Below, one piece after another: positions 1 through 6,036 of a DNA stretch of 6,036 nucleotides (its first letter is position 1; every line of letters starts with the position of its first letter). This DNA is from Coriobacteriia bacterium (GTDB lineage Bacteria > Actinomycetota > Coriobacteriia > Coriobacteriales > QAMH01), in contig CAAEKX010000317.1 in assembly GCA_900756605.1 (NCBI GenBank), forward strand, positions 1-6,036, given 5' to 3'. The position numbers and the translations under genes were made by a program. The notes beneath the pieces were generated by a model. The model saw only the letters and a list, made by a program, of their open reading frames with translations. It had not been told where the DNA came from and ran no database searches.

Positions 1-414
1 GCACAGCTCATTGCCCGCGTGGGAGCGATTCCCGTCAATCCCGACTCTGCCGACCGCACGGCAGTCAAGCGTGCCGCTGCCTGCCTCAAGCGCGGCGAGA
101 GCGTGCTCATCTATCCCGAGGGCACGAGGATGAACAAGCCGAACAAGGTGTACCATCCCCATGCCGGCGCCGTTCTTATTGCAAACATGGGTCATGCACG
201 TATCGTACCGATTGGCATCGAGGGCACGGAGAAGATCATGCCCTACGGCAAGCCCAAGTTCATCCGCTTTCCGCGCGTGTACCTCAACGTGGGCAAGCCC
301 ATCGACCCACGTGGCGAGCAATTCGAGAACCTTCCCAAGAAGGGGAGGGCGGATGCGGTCATCGCCTCGATCATGGACGAGGTCTTTCGTCTGCGCGATA
401 CGGCACGCGGCTAG
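1..414 (+). CDS. plsC: 1-acyl-sn-glycerol-3-phosphate acyltransferase (PlsC/LPLAT family), 5'-truncated
   Basis: This is the C-terminal 137 residues of a PlsC-type acyltransferase. The frame is open from the first base, so the true start lies outside the window, and the GTG at base 19 is an internal valine. Counting from the first codon seen, residues 38-43 read YPEGTR, the family's EGTR motif that helps bind the glycerol phosphate. Residues 69-75 read VPIGIEG, matching the block IV proline region. The segment before them (GAIPVNPDSAD) fits the block II to III link. The catalytic HX4D motif should lie just upstream and cannot be checked. Family members transfer an acyl chain to the sn-2 position of lysophosphatidic acid at the inner face of the membrane, giving phosphatidic acid. 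PlsY and GpsA downstream supply the earlier steps, which supports this role. Substrate choice within the broad LPLAT family is not certain. Confidence 0.9.
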   Translation, partial: AQLIARVGAIPVNPDSADRTAVKRAAACLKRGESVLIYPEGTRMNKPNKVYHPHAGAVLIANMGHARIVPIGIEGTEKIMPYGKPKFIRFPRVYLNVGKPIDPRGEQFENLPKKGRADAVIASIMDEVFRLRDTARG

Positions 415-418
415 GAAG
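413..418 (+). promoter_or_regulatory. Ribosome binding site of ispH
   Basis: AGGAAG lies 5 bases before the GTG at 424 and overlaps the plsC stop codon (412-414). It supports the GTG start and suggests that translation of ispH follows directly from plsC. Confidence 0.6.
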
Positions 419-423
419 CTTTC

Positions 424-1284
424 GTGTCCATCACTATCGAAATCGCCCAAAATGCCGGTGCATGCTATGGCGTGAAGCGCGCGCTCGAGATGGCGCATGG
501 AGCTGCCGAAAGCGCGGGACCCGTGCATACGCTTGGCCCCCTCATCCACAATCCGCGCGTCGTCGATGACCTTGCCGCCCAGGGCGTGCTCGTCGCCGAC
601 ACGCTCGATGAGGTAGTGGAGGGGACGCTTGTGCTCAGGAGTCACGGCACCGCTCCGCAGATTGTCGATGCCGCGCTCGGTCGTGGGCTTGCTGTCGTGG
701 ACGCGACCTGTCCCTATGTCTCGAAGGTCCAACGCAAGGCTCGACAGCTTGCCGAGGAGGGTTACGCCGTCGTCATCATCGGCGAACCTGGTCACGCAGA
801 GGTTGAGGGCATACGCGCTTGGGGCGGAGAGGCGGTCATCGCCGTTGCCGACGTCCCCGAGAAACTCCCGGACGAGCTGCCCGCAAGGGTCGGCGTCGTT
901 ATCCAGACGACGCAAAGCGCCGATCGTGTCGCCGCGGTGCTCGGCGCGCTTGAAGGGCGTGTCGAGGAGCTTCGTGTCGAGAAGACCATCTGCTTCGCAA
1001 CACAGGAACGCCAGGATAGCGCCGCCCAGATTGCCTCGCAGGTTGAGCTCATGATCGTCATTGGTGGCAGGAACTCGGGAAACACGCGCCGTCTCTACGA
1101 GATATGCAAGGCACGTTGCGCAGCGACGCATCATATCGAGGATAGCGTCGAAATCGAGGCTTCCTGGCTTGACGGCGTCGAGCGCATCGGTATCACAGCG
1201 GGTGCGAGCACGCCGCAGGAACATATCGATGCCGTATTCGAGTACATACGCGAGCTCACCGACAGGGCGACGGATAATGTCTGA
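424..1284 (+). CDS. ispH: 4-hydroxy-3-methylbut-2-enyl diphosphate reductase (IspH/LytB)
   Basis: IspH carries out the last step of the MEP pathway: it reductively dehydroxylates HMBPP to IPP and DMAPP with a [4Fe-4S] cluster in the cytoplasm. The 286-residue protein has the expected full length. The three cluster cysteines are visible: C14 (in NAGACYGVKRA), C96 (in DATCPYV) and C190 (in KTICFATQERQ). Diphosphate and substrate residues are also present: H42 (GPLIHN), H74 (RSHGT), H124 and E126 (GEPGHAEVEG), T163 (VIQTTQS), S218 and N220 (NSGNT), and S262 (TAGASTP). The start is a GTG preceded by AGGAAG; residues 5-14 already match the family N-terminus, so no longer form is needed. It follows plsC after 9 bases and overlaps the next gene by 8 bases. 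Presence of IspH implies the MEP rather than the mevalonate route. All key residues are intact, so it is probably functional. Confidence 0.97.
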   Translation: MSITIEIAQNAGACYGVKRALEMAHGAAESAGPVHTLGPLIHNPRVVDDLAAQGVLVADTLDEVVEGTLVLRSHGTAPQIVDAALGRGLAVVDATCPYVSKVQRKARQLAEEGYAVVIIGEPGHAEVEGIRAWGGEAVIAVADVPEKLPDELPARVGVVIQTTQSADRVAAVLGALEGRVEELRVEKTICFATQERQDSAAQIASQVELMIVIGGRNSGNTRRLYEICKARCAATHHIEDSVEIEASWLDGVERIGITAGASTPQEHIDAVFEYIRELTDRATDNV

Positions 1285-2626
1285 CGCCTTACGCATGACA
1301 TGCCCTTATGGCTCCTCTCAGACGCCGGCGCAGCCTCAGCCCTGCCGTGCCCGTGTCGCGCATGTCGAGGAGGGGTCTCCGGCTGATCGCGTCGGCATAG
1401 AGGCAGGCATGGTCATTACGGAGGTCGAGGGAAGCAAGCTGCGCGACCTCATCGAATGGCGTTGGCAGGCCGATGGCTTCGATGTCGAGATAACGCTCGA
1501 TGACGGACAGACTGCGCTGCTCGAGCGCGAGTTGGGGGAGGACTGGGGTATCACCTTCGATGACTGCATCTTCGATGGTGTCATGACCTGTCGCAATGCC
1601 TGTAGTTTCTGCTTCATGGGCATGCTTCCCAAGGGCATGCGCCAGACGCTGTACCTGCGAGATGACGATTATCGCCTCTCGTTTTTGCAGGGAAACTTCG
1701 TGACTCTCACCAACATCGATGATGACGAGCTCGAGCGCATCATCGAGTGCCACCTCTCGCCGCTGCACGTGTCACTGCATGCGGTGAGCCCGGACGTGCG
1801 TGAGACGCTCATGGGCAAGAACGCCGCGCGAGGCATGGAAGTACTCGAGGCATTGCTCGACGCTGGCCTCGAGGTACATGTGCAGGTCGTCGTCGTTCCC
1901 GGCGTGAATGATGGAGCAGAGCTCATGAGGACGCTCGCATGGATCGAACGGCATCCTGGTGTGCTTTCGGCGGGATTCGTCCCCCTCGGCTACACGAAGC
2001 ACCAGCGACGTTTCTCCTCGTCGTTTTCGGACGATCCCGATGCGGCGGCCGCAGTCATCGAGCTCATCCGCGAGTTCCAGGAGGATTCCGGCGTCGAGCG
2101 TCGTAACCCGCGTTTGCAGATCGCCGACGAGTTCTATATCGATGCGGGATACGATTTCCCGCCTGCCTTCATGTATGCGGGCTATCCCCAGTTCCAGGAC
2201 GGCATAGGCATGATGCGTTCCTTCATCGACGAGTGGGGTGAGAGCGCCGAACATATCACGCAACTTGCAAAGTTGCTTGACGAAGCACAGCCTGCACATA
2301 TCGTCTGCGGTACGGCATTTGCGCGTGTGCTCCAGGAGCTAATCGATGCATCGCCCCTTGCCGGCAAGCTCGAGATACTGCCTGTCGAAAACGAGTTCTT
2401 CGGCGGAAACGTCGATGTGACCTGCCTCATTACCGGAAGCGATTTGATTGCGGCGTTGCGCGCGGCGCATCCCGAGGGCATTGTTCTCATGGCACGTGAG
2501 ATGTTCAACCAGGATCTCGCCTTGCTCGACGACGTCACGCTTGCCGAGGTCGAAGCGGCAAGTGACGCGACCGTGCGCTTGTGCACCTACACGCCTACGG
2601 ATATCATCGACGCGCTGATGCGGTAA
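1277..2626 (+). CDS. DUF512 family protein with PDZ-like domain and radical-SAM-type Fe-S motif; function unknown
   Basis: This 449-residue protein belongs to the DUF512 family, which lacks an established biochemical role. Residues about 26-75 form a PDZ-like domain (EEGSPADRVGIEAGMVITEV). Residues 105-112 read CRNACSFC, a CX3CX2C spacing like that which holds the [4Fe-4S] cluster in radical SAM enzymes. It is followed by the family signature around residues 117-146 (LPKGMR, then YLRDDDYRLSFLQGNF, then TLTN). HVSLHAVSP (about 164-172) and VVVPGVNDG resemble later strands of a radical SAM barrel. Residues about 372-387 (NEFFGGNVDVTCLITG) are the conserved DUF512 C-terminal block. The reading frame is open back to 1061 inside ispH, but that part is only a shadow. 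The ATG at 1277 has a weak AGGG at 1264-1267 and overlaps the ispH stop by 8 bases. An ATG at 1295 is a weaker alternative. No signal peptide or membrane segment is seen, so it is probably cytoplasmic. The neighbouring der gene is a frequent partner of this family. Confidence 0.9.
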   Translation: MSDALRMTCPYGSSQTPAQPQPCRARVAHVEEGSPADRVGIEAGMVITEVEGSKLRDLIEWRWQADGFDVEITLDDGQTALLERELGEDWGITFDDCIFDGVMTCRNACSFCFMGMLPKGMRQTLYLRDDDYRLSFLQGNFVTLTNIDDDELERIIECHLSPLHVSLHAVSPDVRETLMGKNAARGMEVLEALLDAGLEVHVQVVVVPGVNDGAELMRTLAWIERHPGVLSAGFVPLGYTKHQRRFSSSFSDDPDAAAAVIELIREFQEDSGVERRNPRLQIADEFYIDAGYDFPPAFMYAGYPQFQDGIGMMRSFIDEWGESAEHITQLAKLLDEAQPAHIVCGTAFARVLQELIDASPLAGKLEILPVENEFFGGNVDVTCLITGSDLIAALRAAHPEGIVLMAREMFNQDLALLDDVTLAEVEAASDATVRLCTYTPTDIIDALMR

Positions 2627-2648
2627 GATACGAATCGCAATCCTACGT

Positions 2649-2655
2649 AAAGAGG
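2649..2655 (+). promoter_or_regulatory. Ribosome binding site deciding the der start
   Basis: AAAGAGG lies 5 bases before the ATG at 2661. The in-frame GTG at 2655 begins on the last base of this site and so cannot be the start. The protein therefore begins MSLPLVAVVGRPN, two residues shorter than the longest reading frame. It sits in the longest intergenic gap of the window (34 bases, 2627-2660), which otherwise shows no clear promoter or hairpin. Confidence 0.7.
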
Positions 2656-2660
2656 TGTTC

Positions 2661-3974
2661 ATGAGTCTCCCGCTCGTTGCCGTGGTCGGTCGTCCGAATG
2701 TCGGAAAGTCCACGCTCATCAATCGCATAACGCAAACGGAAGATGCCATCGTGCACGAGATGCGCGGCGTGACGCGTGATCGCTCGTACCATCGAGCGGA
2801 CTGGAACGGCGTCGACTTCATGATTATCGACACCGGCGGCATTGCCCTCGGTGACACCGATATGTTTCAGGGTTCCATCACGAGCCAGGCGCTCGTTGCC
2901 TGCGAGGAGTCAGATTGCATCATCTTCGTCGTCGATGGCCGTACGGGCGTCACGAGCGAGGATACCGATATCGCGCGCGTGTTGCTCAAGAGCAAGGTTC
3001 CCGTCGTGCTCGCCGTCAACAAGCTCGATAACCCCGATCGCGAGGACGAGGTGCTCTGGGAGTTCTACTCGCTTGGTCTGGGCGATCCCATGCCGATCTC
3101 GGCCTCGCATGGCCATGGCACGGGCGATCTGCTTGATGCTGTTGTCCGCGAGCTTCCCGAAGATGCGGGTGATGACGAGGCGGGCGACGAGATCAGCGTC
3201 GCGATCATCGGGCGTCCCAATGCGGGCAAGTCGTCGCTCACCAATCGCCTCGTCGGCGGTGAGCGTTCCATCGTGAGCGACGTCGCGGGTACGACGCGCG
3301 ATGCGATCGACAGCGTTGTCGAGCATGATGGCGTGCGCTATCGCATCGTGGATACGGCAGGCATTCGCCGCAAGTCCCAAATTGACGAGGACGTCGAGTA
3401 CTATGGGTACGTACGGTCACTGCGCGCGATAGACCGTGCCGATGTCGTGCTCCTCATGATTGACGCGACGCTCGGCCTGACCGATGCCGACCAGAAGGTC
3501 GCGGGCATGGCCGCCGAGCGCGGTTGCGCGATGGTCGTGCTCATCAACAAGTGGGACCTCATCGAAGACCCCGATCGTCGCGATGAGATCAGGGAGCTCG
3601 TAGGCGATCGTCTTGAGTTCGTCGGTTACGCGCCCGTCATCTCCATCTCGGCCAAGACCGGTCGTTCGGTTCATCGCATCTGGGATGCCATCAACACCGT
3701 CTACCGGAACTACTCGTGCCACATTCCGACCAACCAACTCAACGCGTTGCTTACCCAGCTGCGTGACTTCGGCCATACCATCGTGAAGGGCAGCAAGCGC
3801 TTGCGTCTCAATTACGTGACGCAGGCCGCGACTCAGCCACCCGTCTTCACGTTCTTCGCGAACTTTCCGGAAATCGTCGATGACACGTATCGTCGCTATC
3901 TCGAGAACCGTCTGCGCGAGAACTTCGACCTTGTCGGCACGCCCGTTCGCATCAAGTTCAAGAGGAAGAACTGA
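2661..3974 (+). CDS. der: Ribosome biogenesis GTPase Der (EngA), two tandem GTPase domains
   Basis: Der is an essential GTPase with two tandem G domains and a C-terminal KH-like domain; it binds the 50S subunit and helps its late assembly. The 437-residue protein matches the short form of the family (B. subtilis-like) without the longer ends of the E. coli protein. First G domain: G1 GRPNVGKST (10-18), the switch region RGVTRDR (35-41), G3 DTGG (57-60), G4 NKLD (120-123) and G5 near SAS (147-149). An acidic linker (PEDAGDDEAGDE) leads to the second domain: G1 GRPNAGKSS (184-192), GTTRD (210-214), DTAG (231-234), NKWD (296-299) and SAKTG (330-334). The KH-like domain fills about 350-437 and ends in the basic KFKRKN. 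Every nucleotide-binding motif is intact. The stop is 2 bases before the plsY start. DUF512 upstream and plsY-gpsA downstream form a gene order known from Firmicutes and Coriobacteriia. Confidence 0.98.
   Translation: MSLPLVAVVGRPNVGKSTLINRITQTEDAIVHEMRGVTRDRSYHRADWNGVDFMIIDTGGIALGDTDMFQGSITSQALVACEESDCIIFVVDGRTGVTSEDTDIARVLLKSKVPVVLAVNKLDNPDREDEVLWEFYSLGLGDPMPISASHGHGTGDLLDAVVRELPEDAGDDEAGDEISVAIIGRPNAGKSSLTNRLVGGERSIVSDVAGTTRDAIDSVVEHDGVRYRIVDTAGIRRKSQIDEDVEYYGYVRSLRAIDRADVVLLMIDATLGLTDADQKVAGMAAERGCAMVVLINKWDLIEDPDRRDEIRELVGDRLEFVGYAPVISISAKTGRSVHRIWDAINTVYRNYSCHIPTNQLNALLTQLRDFGHTIVKGSKRLRLNYVTQAATQPPVFTFFANFPEIVDDTYRRYLENRLRENFDLVGTPVRIKFKRKN
3961..3968 (+). promoter_or_regulatory. Ribosome binding site of plsY within the der 3' end
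   Basis: AGAGGAAG overlaps the last codons of der. The GAGGA core (3962-3966) ends 10 bases before the ATG at 3977. This supports that start and close translational coupling to der. Confidence 0.55.
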
Positions 3975-3976
3975 CC

Positions 3977-4675
3977 ATGTCCCCTATCATTCTGCTTGAT
4001 TTCGCCCTCGTTGCCGCCGTGTCCTTTCTGATAGGCAGCGTTCCCTTTGGTGTGCTCATCGCCAAGGCACTCTACCATTCCGACCCGCGTTCGGGTGGAT
4101 CAAGGTCCATCGGAGCGACGAACATGAGTCGACTCTACGGCTGGAAGGCCTTCGTCATCACCTTTTTGGCCGATGCGAGCAAGGGAGCGCTCGCCGTCGT
4201 GTTCGCGCGCATAGTCACGGGCTTCATGCCCTTTGATGCGATGTGGCAGTTCGACTTGCTCATCGTGCTCGCCGTTCTCTTCTCCATCGTCGGTCACGTC
4301 TTCTGTCCGTGGCTTGGCTTCAAGGGTGGCAAGGGCATTTCCACGGGTTTTGGCTCGATACTCGTGGCCTATCCCTTCGTCGCGCTGTGTTTGCTCGCGA
4401 CTTTCCTCGTCATTGCGGGAATCAGCAAACGGATTTCGGCGGGCTCCATCTGTGCGGCCATCAGCCTTCCCATTTGGTCATTCGTTTTCTATGGGAGTAA
4501 CGTCCCGTTGCTGGTTGTCAGTGTCATCATTGCCATCGCCGTCGTCTTCGCGCACCGCAGCAATATTCAACGCATGATAAACGGCGAGGAGCCCAAGTTC
4601 TCCTTCAAATCCACCGGCGAGAAGACCGTCGTGGACGAAGGCGAGCTGGAAAACGAGCTCGAGGAAGAACTGTGA
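3977..4675 (+). CDS. plsY: Acyl-phosphate:glycerol-3-phosphate acyltransferase PlsY
   Basis: PlsY is an integral membrane enzyme that moves the acyl group from acyl-phosphate (made by PlsX) to the sn-1 position of glycerol 3-phosphate, giving lysophosphatidic acid. The 232-residue protein is hydrophobic, with about six or seven likely membrane segments (around residues 5-30, 57-80, 93-110, 126-147, 152-172 and 174-191). Motif 1 is read at 41-52 (GSRSIGATN then MSR), motif 2 at 106-123 (GHVF then FKGGKGIST) and motif 3 near 193-205 (HRSNIQRMINGEEP). Motif 1 has R and S where the consensus GSGNxGATN has G and N; the following GATN and the arginine are kept. After motif 3 comes an acidic tail of about 25 residues ending ENELEEEL, longer than in many homologues. 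It starts 2 bases after der and its stop TGA shares its last base with the gpsA ATG. The next gene makes its substrate. Confidence 0.96.
   Translation: MSPIILLDFALVAAVSFLIGSVPFGVLIAKALYHSDPRSGGSRSIGATNMSRLYGWKAFVITFLADASKGALAVVFARIVTGFMPFDAMWQFDLLIVLAVLFSIVGHVFCPWLGFKGGKGISTGFGSILVAYPFVALCLLATFLVIAGISKRISAGSICAAISLPIWSFVFYGSNVPLLVVSVIIAIAVVFAHRSNIQRMINGEEPKFSFKSTGEKTVVDEGELENELEEEL
4661..4668 (+). promoter_or_regulatory. Ribosome binding site of gpsA inside the plsY acidic tail
   Basis: GAGGAAGA is encoded by the glutamate codons at the end of plsY. The GAGGA core lies 9 bases before the ATG at 4675, so it favours the ATG over the GTG at 4672, which is one codon upstream in the same frame. 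The TGATG junction points to translational coupling. Confidence 0.6.
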
Positions 4676-5670
4676 TGAGGACCGTTGCGGTCATCGGTTC
4701 GGGCACGTGGGGAACGGCCATCGCACACCTCATTGCCGGCAAGGACATCGCGGTGAGGATGTGGACGCGTAGTGTCGATGTTGCCGATGTCATCAACGCG
4801 ACCCATCGCAATCCGCGCCATCTTCCTGATGTCGAGCTTGCCGGCGTGACGGCGAGTGCATCGTTCGAGGACTCGCTTCGCGGCGCTGATGCCGCCATCT
4901 TCGTGTGCCCTTCGTCGTACTTGCGTTCCATCGCCATGTCGTGTGCTCCCTTCATAGCCTCCGACCTGCCCGTCATCGTCTTGACGAAGGGCATCGAGGC
5001 GCAAACGGGTTTCACGATGGTCGAGCTTCTCGAAGACGTGCTCTGCAATCCATCGCGCATCGCCTGCCTTTCCGGCCCCAATCATGCCGAGGAAGTCTCG
5101 CGCGGCCTGCCGGCTGCCACCGTCGTCGCCTCATCTGATAAGGCGTGTTCCCTCTACTTCCAGGACCTTTTCAATACCTCGACATTCCGCGTATACACCA
5201 CCTCCGATGTGACGGGCGTGGAGCTTTGCGCCGCTTCGAAGAACGTCATCGCCATCGCCAACGGCATGAGCGTTGCCATGCATCTGGGCGATAACGCGTC
5301 GGCGTCTCTCATGACGCGTGGCCTTGCCGAGGTGACGCGTCTCGTTGTCGCGCTCGGCGGCGATGCGCGTACCTGTTTGGGCTTGGCAGGTGTGGGAGAC
5401 CTTATCGCGACGTGTTCCTCGGAGCATTCCCGCAATCGCGCGCTCGGCACCTTTCTCGTCGAGGGAGGTACGCTCGCGGCTTTCGAGGAGAAGATGCAGA
5501 TGGTGGCCGAGGGCGCCGTCGCCTGCAAGACCGTGACCGAGCTTGCGCGCCAGCATGATGTCGAGATGCCCATTGCCGAGGCCGTGCGCCAGGTGCTCTG
5601 GGAAGGACGCGACCCGCATGAGATAATCGAGACGCTTTTCGAACGCCCCGTGAAGGCCGAACAGGAATGA
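4675..5670 (+). CDS. gpsA: Glycerol-3-phosphate dehydrogenase [NAD(P)+]
   Basis: GpsA reduces dihydroxyacetone phosphate to sn-glycerol 3-phosphate with NAD(P)H in the cytoplasm; the product is the backbone for phospholipids. The 331-residue length is normal. The Rossmann nucleotide-binding loop is at residues 8-13 (GSGTWG) in AVIGSGTWGTA. TKGIE carries the conserved K105, and SGPNHAEEV (133-141) is the family's SGP motif. The catalytic K189 sits in ASKNVIAIANG. Substrate-side residues follow in GDN (205-207), TRGLAEV, LAGVGDLIATC (D242) and SRNR (252-255). The EGAVACKTV stretch near the C-terminus is also typical. Translation probably starts at the ATG, which overlaps the plsY stop by one base (TGATG); the GTG one codon earlier would add a single residue. 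Placement directly after plsY puts the producer of glycerol 3-phosphate beside its consumer. No key residue is missing. Confidence 0.97.
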   Translation: MRTVAVIGSGTWGTAIAHLIAGKDIAVRMWTRSVDVADVINATHRNPRHLPDVELAGVTASASFEDSLRGADAAIFVCPSSYLRSIAMSCAPFIASDLPVIVLTKGIEAQTGFTMVELLEDVLCNPSRIACLSGPNHAEEVSRGLPAATVVASSDKACSLYFQDLFNTSTFRVYTTSDVTGVELCAASKNVIAIANGMSVAMHLGDNASASLMTRGLAEVTRLVVALGGDARTCLGLAGVGDLIATCSSEHSRNRALGTFLVEGGTLAAFEEKMQMVAEGAVACKTVTELARQHDVEMPIAEAVRQVLWEGRDPHEIIETLFERPVKAEQE

Positions 5671-5684
5671 AGGGATAGGCACCC

Positions 5685-6036
5685 ATGTTCACGGACATCC
5701 AAATTGCCCCGTCCATACTGAGCGCCGATTTCGCTAATCTCGAACGCGACGTGCGCATGATTTCCGAGGCAGGTGCCGATTGGATACACGTTGACGTGAT
5801 GGATGGCCACTTCGTTCCCAATCTCACCATTGGTCCCGCACATGTCAAGATGCTCAAGCGCGTGACTGACGCGCCGCTTGACGTGCATCTGATGATCGAT
5901 AATCCCGAGGTTCAGGTGCCCTGGTACATCGATGCAGGCGCCGATTCCATAACCGTCCATGTCGAGGTTTGCGACGATACCGCATCCATACTTCGCACCA
6001 TTGGGGATGCCGGTGTGAAGGCGGGCATCTCGCTCA
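5685..6036 (+). CDS. rpe: Ribulose-phosphate 3-epimerase, 3'-truncated
   Basis: Rpe interconverts ribulose 5-phosphate and xylulose 5-phosphate in the pentose phosphate pathway. Only the first 117 codons are in the window; the frame runs open off the right edge, so about half the usual TIM-barrel protein is seen. The start ATG follows gpsA by 14 bases, with AGGG at 5671-5674 as a likely ribosome site 10 bases upstream. Diagnostic blocks are IAPSILSADFANL (7-19), WIHVDVMDGHFVPN (33-46) and DVHLMI (66-71). H35, D37 and H68 match known metal and catalytic positions of the family. ADSITVHVE (86-94) is the next strand. The second catalytic aspartate lies beyond the window. Related epimerases such as allulose-6-phosphate epimerase share these motifs, but the Rpe signature is the better fit. 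Confidence 0.95.
   Translation, partial: MFTDIQIAPSILSADFANLERDVRMISEAGADWIHVDVMDGHFVPNLTIGPAHVKMLKRVTDAPLDVHLMIDNPEVQVPWYIDAGADSITVHVEVCDDTASILRTIGDAGVKAGISL

Larger units (their letters stand above)
1..6036 (+). other. Seven-gene co-directional cluster, probable single operon (both ends open)
   Basis: The spacings between successive genes are 9, -8, 34, 2, -1 and 14 bases, and all genes are on the + strand. No hairpin followed by T residues and no convincing -35/-10 pair is visible at any junction. The most likely reading is one transcript that starts upstream of plsC and continues beyond rpe. An internal promoter before der cannot be excluded from sequence alone. Confidence 0.7.

Noticed and set aside
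1061..1276. In-frame open extension of the DUF512 gene 72 codons upstream into ispH
   Set aside because: The extension overlaps strongly conserved ispH codons in another frame, its translation is R/S-rich low-complexity sequence with no family match, and the ATG at 1277 sits at the expected operon junction.
2260..2276. Inverted repeat GCAACTT-GCA-AAGTTGC resembling a small hairpin
   Set aside because: A 7-base stem with a 3-base loop lies inside the DUF512 coding region, with no T run after it, and arises from codons for QLAKLL; chance is the simplest explanation.
1772..2299. 175-codon open frame on the - strand inside the DUF512 gene
   Set aside because: It is fully antisense to conserved coding sequence, has no family motif and no convincing ribosome site; it is a shadow of GC-rich coding.
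2620..2660. Possible promoter before der (TAAGAT as a -10 element)
   Set aside because: Only four of six bases match, no -35 element is visible at a suitable distance, and the element overlaps the DUF512 stop codon.
4567..5085. 172-codon open frame on the - strand across the plsY-gpsA junction
   Set aside because: It contains a serine run that is simply the complement of the glutamate-rich plsY tail, and it lies opposite two certain genes.
5154..5960. 268-codon open frame on the - strand across gpsA and rpe
   Set aside because: It lies opposite two well-supported genes, shows no recognisable motif, and its composition (rich in R, S, H, A) is that expected from the complement of GC-rich codons.

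Overview
The window is a compact, fully coding stretch of an actinobacterium-like genome. It is GC-rich, about 60% by eye. Seven genes lie head to tail on the + strand, with gaps or overlaps of only -8 to +34 bases, so it looks like part of one long operon. Gene content and order (plsC, ispH, a DUF512/PDZ iron-sulfur protein, der, plsY, gpsA, rpe), GC-rich third positions and the IspH N-terminus suggest class Coriobacteriia (Eggerthella/Slackia/Collinsella relatives). This placement is inference from general knowledge, not from a search. A high-GC clostridial relative remains possible, since DUF512-der-plsY-gpsA linkage also occurs in Clostridia.

Layout: 1-414 is the C-terminal part of a PlsC-type acyltransferase, cut by the left edge. 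424-1284 is ispH, the last enzyme of the MEP isoprenoid pathway. 1277-2626 is a DUF512 protein with an N-terminal PDZ-like domain and a CX3CX2C radical-SAM-type cluster motif; its function is unknown. 2661-3974 is der, the double-GTPase ribosome assembly factor. 3977-4675 is plsY and 4675-5670 is gpsA. 5685-6036 is the start of rpe, cut by the right edge.

How they work together: GpsA makes sn-glycerol 3-phosphate, PlsY acylates it at sn-1 using acyl-phosphate, and PlsC-type enzymes acylate the product at sn-2 to give phosphatidic acid. Three steps of membrane phospholipid initiation therefore sit in one transcription unit; PlsX, which supplies acyl-phosphate, is not in the window. IspH adds isoprenoid precursor supply, Der adds 50S subunit maturation, and Rpe belongs to the pentose phosphate pathway. 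The mix resembles a growth-linked housekeeping operon.

I found no RNA gene, mobile element, CRISPR array, long repeat, convincing promoter or terminator, and no gene-free stretch longer than 34 bases. This is an ordinary core-genome region. The items most worth a second look are the uncharacterised DUF512 protein and a departure from consensus in PlsY motif 1. I see no evidence of a new multi-gene system.
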